A DNA stretch of 64,000 bases from Micromonospora sp. U21 (GTDB lineage: Bacteria > Actinomycetota > Actinomycetes > Mycobacteriales > Micromonosporaceae): NCBI RefSeq assembly GCF_018070045.1, contig NZ_JAGPYK010000017.1:1-64000 (forward strand), read 5' to 3'. Under the pieces are notes generated by a model. The model had not been told where the DNA came from and made no database searches. It saw only the letters and a program-made list of their open reading frames with translations. The translations under genes were made by a program, and so were the position numbers. Every line of letters starts with the position of its first letter. The first letter of the stretch is position 1. Positions 59,974 through 64,000 of this stretch are shown here, piece by piece.

Positions 59974-60552
59974 TCAGGCCGCCGTCCGCAGCGCGCTCTC
60001 CACCCGTCGGCGCAGGTCGTCGAGGTCGACCCCGGCCTCCGTGAGCACCAGTGCACCCAGCCCCTGCCCCTCGCGGAGCACCCCGAGCAGGATGTGTTCG
60101 GTGCCGATGTGGCGGTGGCGCAGCCGCAGCGCCTCGCGCAGCGACAACTCCAGCGCCTTCTTCGAGCGGGGCGAGAACGGCCCGCCCAGGAACCGCCGGC
60201 GGCCCCAGCGGCGCCGCGGTGCCGGCACGGCCTCGCGCAGGGCGTCCGGGCCGAAGGACTGCTCGATGCGGGCCACGATCGCGGCCAGGTCGATGCCGAT
60301 TTCCCGCAGTGCCGCCGCGTCGGCGTCACCGAGGCCGGCGCCACCGCTGGCGGTGTGCCGGCGGACGCGCTCTCGCAGGTCGTCGGCGCGTACGCCGACG
60401 TCGGCGAGCACCCGGCTGGCCAGACCCGCCTCGTCGGCGGTCAGGGCGAGCAGCAGGTGCTCGGTGCCGACCGGGCGCTGGCCCTCGGTCCGCGCCTCCT
60501 CCAGCGCCCGCCGCACGACCTCGCGCGCCCGGTCGGTGAACCGTTCGAACAT
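59974..60552 (-). CDS. Clp N-terminal-domain protein, 192 residues
   Basis: ATG 60552 (MFERFTDRAREVVRRALEEA) overlaps the stop of the HTH gene (TGATG) and follows GGAGGCG. It has two Clp_N repeats: residues 1-75 (PVGTEHLLLALTADEAGLAS, RVLADVGVRADDLRERV) and residues 110-185 (FSPRSKKALELSLREALRLR, HRHIGTEHILLGVLREGQGL). It is only the Clp N-domain without the AAA modules, like ClpC-type adaptors or substrate receptors found in actinobacteria. It may capture substrates or block ClpC; the partner is unknown. Confidence 0.85.
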   Translation of the reverse strand: MFERFTDRAREVVRRALEEARTEGQRPVGTEHLLLALTADEAGLASRVLADVGVRADDLRERVRRHTASGGAGLGDADAAALREIGIDLAAIVARIEQSFGPDALREAVPAPRRRWGRRRFLGGPFSPRSKKALELSLREALRLRHRHIGTEHILLGVLREGQGLGALVLTEAGVDLDDLRRRVESALRTAA

Positions 60553-60788
60553 CACGCCTCCCAGGATTGATTGACCGCCGGCCGCCCGGCGTGCTTCTTG
60601 TGGACCGCCTGCCGGCTGACCTCGAGCGCGTCGGCGATCTCCTGCCAGGACCAGCCCTGTCGACGGGCGTTGTCCACCTGGACCACCTCGAGCCGCTCGA
60701 GCAGCCGACGCAGCGCGCGGACGGCGCGCAGCCCGACCCGGGGGTCGGTGCTGCCGGCTGCCGCCGCGAGTTCCGTCGCCTGACTCAT
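60552..60788 (-). CDS. Small helix-turn-helix regulator, 78 residues
   Basis: ATG 60788 (MSQATELAAAAGSTDPRVGL). The main helix RAVRALRRLLERLEVVQVDN precedes the HTH QGWSWQEIADALEVSRQAVH (about 50-70, recognition helix ending VHKKH). It overlaps the Clp-N gene, and the start codon lies right at the predicted transcript start, so the mRNA is leaderless. Two 16-base palindromes cover its promoter, so it should repress itself and the Clp-N gene. Family: short winged-HTH regulators of clp-like genes in actinobacteria, unnamed. Confidence 0.82.
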   Translation of the reverse strand: MSQATELAAAAGSTDPRVGLRAVRALRRLLERLEVVQVDNARRQGWSWQEIADALEVSRQAVHKKHAGRPAVNQSWEA

Positions 60789-60791
60789 GCC

Positions 60792-60835
60792 GTCAACATA
60801 CGTTGACAGCGCCACTCGTGTCAACCCTCGTTGAC
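60792..60835 (-). promoter_or_regulatory. Leaderless promoter with two identical-arm palindromic operators
   Basis: Site 1: GTCAAC-ATAC-GTTGAC (60,792-60,807). Site 2: GTCAAC-CCTC-GTTGAC (60,820-60,835), 28 bases centre to centre. On the minus strand, TTGACA (60,819-60,824) and TATGTT (60,795-60,800) form an 18-base-spaced promoter overlapping both, with transcription expected near the ATG at 60,788. Binding should block the promoter and explain autoregulation. Confidence 0.8.
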
Positions 60836-60957
60836 GAGCCGCCGCCATCACGTCCGACGGCGCGACCCGATCCGGCCCGCCGCCGTCACCGTCCGACTAC
60901 CCTCGGTCAGGGACAGCGTGGTCGTGCCCGGGCGCGACGCCCGGGAGGTGATGTCGG

Positions 60958-61818
60958 ATGGCCGCATCCGCCGATGCAGCGGTGCTGGTTGGCCTCGGCT
61001 CGGACCACGACCTCCCAGTCCTTCACCAGGCCGCGCAGGAGGCCGCCGCGCACGGCCGGCCACTGCACCTGCTGCACACCTTCGACTGGCACGAGGCCTT
61101 CGCCGCGGACACCGTCGCCGCACCCCGGGACCACGCCGAGGATCTGATCACGCGGGGCGCGCAGCTGGCCCACGAGATCGAGCCGGGGCTGACCGTCCGC
61201 GGCGAGATCGTCGAGGGCCGCCTGTTGTCCATCCTGATCCGTCGATCGGAAGCGGCCTTCCTGCTCGCGGTCGGCGACAGCGGGATGGCCGGCAGCGGCA
61301 AGTGCATCCCGTCCGACACGTCCGCCGTACAGCTGGCCGCGCGGGCCGGCTGCCCGCTGCTGGTGGTCCGCCAACAGCAGCCGCCGCCGGGCCCGGTGCT
61401 GGTCGGGGTGGACGGGTCGCCCAGCTCGACCCTCGCTCTGGAGTGGGCCTTTGAGTGCGCGGCCCGGCGCTGCACCCGACTGCTGGCGCTGCGGGTGGTG
61501 GAGCCCGACGAGGACACCGACATGGTCACCGACCAACTGGCCGAGGTCGTGGCCCGGTTCGCCGCCCGTCGGACGGACGTGGAGTCCGAGTCCCGCGTCA
61601 TCCGTGGCGATCCCGGCCAGGTGCTGGTGGACGTGTCCCGCTCGGCGCAGGTCGCGCTGGTCGCCGCCCGGGGCGACGAACCGGGCGGCGGGATGCTGGG
61701 GGCGGTCGCCCAGTCCGTGCTCTACCATTCCCCGGCCCCTGTGATCGTCGTCCGGGGGCTGGCCGAGGCCCCGCTCACCGGGCCCGGCGCCCGCCCGAAC
61801 CGGGCCCAACGGCCCTGA
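60958..61818 (+). CDS. Universal stress protein with two Usp domains, 286 residues
   Basis: ATG 60958 (MAASADAAVLVGLGSDHDLP) follows GGGAGGTGATG. Two Usp domains: residues 1-140 and 145-275. The second keeps the ATP-binding pattern VLVGVDGSPSSTLALEWAFE and GAVAQSVLYHSPAPVIVVRG. The first lacks a clear G-x-x-G-x9-G-S/T motif and may not bind ATP. Tandem Usps are common in actinobacteria under hypoxia or energy stress. It is followed by phosphoketolase after 72 bases on the same strand. Confidence 0.85.
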   Translation: MAASADAAVLVGLGSDHDLPVLHQAAQEAAAHGRPLHLLHTFDWHEAFAADTVAAPRDHAEDLITRGAQLAHEIEPGLTVRGEIVEGRLLSILIRRSEAAFLLAVGDSGMAGSGKCIPSDTSAVQLAARAGCPLLVVRQQQPPPGPVLVGVDGSPSSTLALEWAFECAARRCTRLLALRVVEPDEDTDMVTDQLAEVVARFAARRTDVESESRVIRGDPGQVLVDVSRSAQVALVAARGDEPGGGMLGAVAQSVLYHSPAPVIVVRGLAEAPLTGPGARPNRAQRP

Positions 61819-61890
61819 CCTCGGGGCGCAGGCGACGGCGAGGCTGGACGTCGGATGCCCCACTCCCCGATCTGCGAGAGGCTCAGCATC

Positions 61891-64000
61891 ATGGACACCG
61901 CACTCGATCCAAACCGGTCGATCACCGACGACGAGCTGCGCCGGCTGCACGCCTACTGGCGCGCCGCGAACTACCTCACCGTCGGGCAGATCTATCTGCT
62001 CGGCAACCCGCTGCTACGGGAGCCACTGACCCCCGACGACATCAAGCCACGGCTGCTCGGGCACTGGGGCACCAGCCCCGGGCTCAACCTGATCTACGCC
62101 CACCTCAACCGGGTGATCGTGGCGCGCGACCTGAACGCCATGCTCGTCACCGGCCCTGGGCACGGCGGCCCGGCCATCGTGGCCAACACCTGGCTGGAGG
62201 GCAGCTGGTCGGAGCGCTACCACGACGTGTCGCGCGACGAGGCGGGGATGGCCCGGCTGTTCCGCCAGTTCTCCTTCCCCGGCGGCATCCCCAGCCACGT
62301 GGCGGCGGAGGTGCCGGGTTCGATCCACGAGGGCGGCGAGCTGGGGTACGCGCTGAGCCACGCCTACGGCGCCGCCTTCGACAACCCCGACCTGGTGGTG
62401 GCCTGCGTGATCGGCGACGGCGAGGCGGAGACCGGGCCGCTGGCCGGCAGTTGGCTCTCCAACGTCTTTCTCAACCCGGCCCGCGACGGCGCGGTGCTGC
62501 CCATCCTGCACCTCAACGGCTACAAGATCGCCAGCCCGACCGTACTGGCCCGGATCCCCGAGGCGGACCTGCTCGACCTCATGCGCGGCTCGGGCTACGA
62601 GCCGTACGTGGTGGCCGGCGACGACCCTGCCCAGGTGCACCGCACCCTCGCCGCGACGCTGGACCGGACGCTGGACGAGATCGCCGCGATCCAGCGGAGG
62701 GCGCGCTCCGGCGGCGTCGTCGAACGTCCCCGCTGGCCGATGATCATCCTGCGGACGCCGAAGGGCTGGACCGGCCCGCGCGAGGTCGACAGCAAGGAGG
62801 TGGAGGGCACCTACCGCGCCCACCAGGTGCCGCTGTCGCAGGTACGCGACAACCCGGCGCACCTGGCCGAGCTGGAGCACTGGCTGCGCAGCTACCGGCC
62901 GGAGGAGCTGTTCGACGCGACCGGCGCGCCGGTGGACGAGCTGCGGACGCTGCCGCCGCGTGGCGACCGGCGGATGAGCGCCAACCCGGTCACCAACGGC
63001 GGCGTGGTGCTCCGCGACCTGACGCTGCCCGACTTCCGCGAGTACGGCGTGGAGGTGCCCCACCCGGGCGAGCCGATGGCCGGCGCGACCGGGGTGCTCG
63101 GCCCGTGGATCCGGGACGTCATCGCCGCCAACCCGCAGACGTTCCGGCTGTTCGGCCCGGACGAGATCGCCTCCAACCGGCTGGACGCCGCCTTCGGGGC
63201 TACCGACCGGGCCTGGATGGCGGGCACGGTGCCGGACGATGACCACCTCTCCCCCGACGGCCGGGTGATGGAGGTGCTCTCCGAGCACCTGTGCCAGGGC
63301 TGGCTGGAGGGCTACCTGCTGACCGGCCGGCACGGCGTGTTCACCAGCTATGAGGCGTTCATCCACATCGTCGACTCGATGCTCAACCAGCATGCCAAGT
63401 GGCTGAAGGTGACCCGGGCCATCCCCTGGCGGCAGCCGCTCGCCTCGTTGAACTATCTGCTCTCCAGCCACGTCTGGCGCCAGGACCACAACGGCTTCTC
63501 CCACCAGGACCCGGGCTTCATCGACCACGTGGTCAACAAGAAGGCCGAGGTGGTCCGGGTCTACCTGCCGCCGGACGCCAACACCCTGCTCGCCACGATG
63601 GACCACTGCCTGCGCAGCCGGCACTACATCAACGTGGTGGTGGCCGGCAAGCAGTCGGCACCGAACTGGCTGACGATGACCGAGGCGATCCAGCACACCC
63701 GGCGTGGCCTGGGCATCTGGGAGTGGGCCAGCAACGACGGCGGCGCCGAGCCGGACGTGGTCCTCGCCTGTTGCGGGGACGTGCCCACCCTGGAGACGCT
63801 GGCCGCCGCCGAACTGCTGCGCCAGCATCTCCCGGAGCTGAAGGTGCGACTCGTCAACGTGGTGGACCTGATGCGGCTCCAGCCGGACACCGAGCACCCG
63901 CACGGCCTGACCGACAGAGAGTTCGACACCATCTTCACCGAGGACCGCCAGATCATCTTCGCGTACCACGGCTATCCGTGGCTGATCCACCGGCTCACCT
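61891..64000 (+). CDS. xfp: Phosphoketolase (xfp), truncated by the window end
   Basis: ATG 61891 (MDTALDPNRSITDDELRRLH). The TPP enzyme domains of phosphoketolase are visible: GHWGTSPGLNLIYAHLNRVI, TGPGHGGPAIVANTWLEGSW, IHEGGELGYALSHAYGAAFD, CVIGDGEAETGPLAGSWLSN (TPP loop), and in the second part HVWRQDHNGFSHQDPGFIDH and VYLPPDANTLLATMDHCLRS. It splits xylulose-5-P or fructose-6-P to acetyl-P. About 703 codons are present; usual proteins have about 790-800, so around 90-100 residues lie outside the window. Confidence 0.95.
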   Translation, partial: MDTALDPNRSITDDELRRLHAYWRAANYLTVGQIYLLGNPLLREPLTPDDIKPRLLGHWGTSPGLNLIYAHLNRVIVARDLNAMLVTGPGHGGPAIVANTWLEGSWSERYHDVSRDEAGMARLFRQFSFPGGIPSHVAAEVPGSIHEGGELGYALSHAYGAAFDNPDLVVACVIGDGEAETGPLAGSWLSNVFLNPARDGAVLPILHLNGYKIASPTVLARIPEADLLDLMRGSGYEPYVVAGDDPAQVHRTLAATLDRTLDEIAAIQRRARSGGVVERPRWPMIILRTPKGWTGPREVDSKEVEGTYRAHQVPLSQVRDNPAHLAELEHWLRSYRPEELFDATGAPVDELRTLPPRGDRRMSANPVTNGGVVLRDLTLPDFREYGVEVPHPGEPMAGATGVLGPWIRDVIAANPQTFRLFGPDEIASNRLDAAFGATDRAWMAGTVPDDDHLSPDGRVMEVLSEHLCQGWLEGYLLTGRHGVFTSYEAFIHIVDSMLNQHAKWLKVTRAIPWRQPLASLNYLLSSHVWRQDHNGFSHQDPGFIDHVVNKKAEVVRVYLPPDANTLLATMDHCLRSRHYINVVVAGKQSAPNWLTMTEAIQHTRRGLGIWEWASNDGGAEPDVVLACCGDVPTLETLAAAELLRQHLPELKVRLVNVVDLMRLQPDTEHPHGLTDREFDTIFTEDRQIIFAYHGYPWLIHRLT

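Overview
The window is GC-rich DNA with actinobacterial gene content: an SsgA-family sporulation regulator, a Spo0M homologue, an F420-dependent oxidoreductase, ECF42 sigma factors with DGPF partners, a HelD-type RNA polymerase helicase and a secreted mannanase with a CBM2. This suggests a sporulating filamentous actinomycete, probably Micromonosporaceae (Micromonospora or Salinispora type). The family-level call is inference from gene content, not a phylogenetic result.

Bases 1-18,300 are an accessory, eroded region. It holds an IS5-type transposase tail beside a truncated SUKH-4 immunity gene, an IS110 remnant, an ISAs1-family element with both terminal inverted repeats that cuts an SgcJ/EcaC-like gene, and the end of a second ISAs1 copy next to a decapitated PKD-domain protein. 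Several other genes are frameshifted: a zinc-ribbon membrane protein, a HEAT-like protein and the IS110 transposase. Intact islands lie between them: an Imm1-like immunity protein, a YcxB-like protein, small orphan proteins, a DGPF/ECF42 sigma pair, and a GRDP-like protein paired with a phosphotransferase. No toxin gene is visible. The region ends at a tRNA-Val(CAC) whose 3' end faces it, which would be a plausible island boundary.

Bases 18,300-44,400 look like ordinary chromosome. They carry a TIGR02611 membrane protein, ssgB-like gene, SDR with divergent AraC regulator, Rrf2/GNAT pair, VOC protein with divergent MarR regulator and a shared palindromic operator, TPR membrane protein, OmpR-type two-component system beside a LolA-like exported protein, SGNH hydrolase, helD with an unusual palindromic leader, a double-domain glycerophosphodiester phosphodiesterase broken by a frameshift, Spo0M, a DrrAB-type ABC exporter with divergent TetR regulator and palindromic operators, and a DUF1062 protein.

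Bases 41,550-50,000 form a galactoside-use locus: a GH42 beta-galactosidase and DeoR regulator on one strand, and on the other a Tat-type lipoprotein binding protein, two permeases and a GH36 alpha-galactosidase. No ATPase is encoded, so a shared ATPase elsewhere is expected. Then follow a second DGPF/ECF42 pair, an SMR exporter behind a long stem-loop, a GH5 mannanase with CBM2, an F420-dependent oxidoreductase, a block of membrane/phospholipid genes (nuclease-like EEP, double PAP2, BrkB, diacylglycerol kinase), a two-gene HTH/Clp-N module with twin operators over a predicted leaderless promoter, and a universal stress protein followed by phosphoketolase, which runs off the window end.
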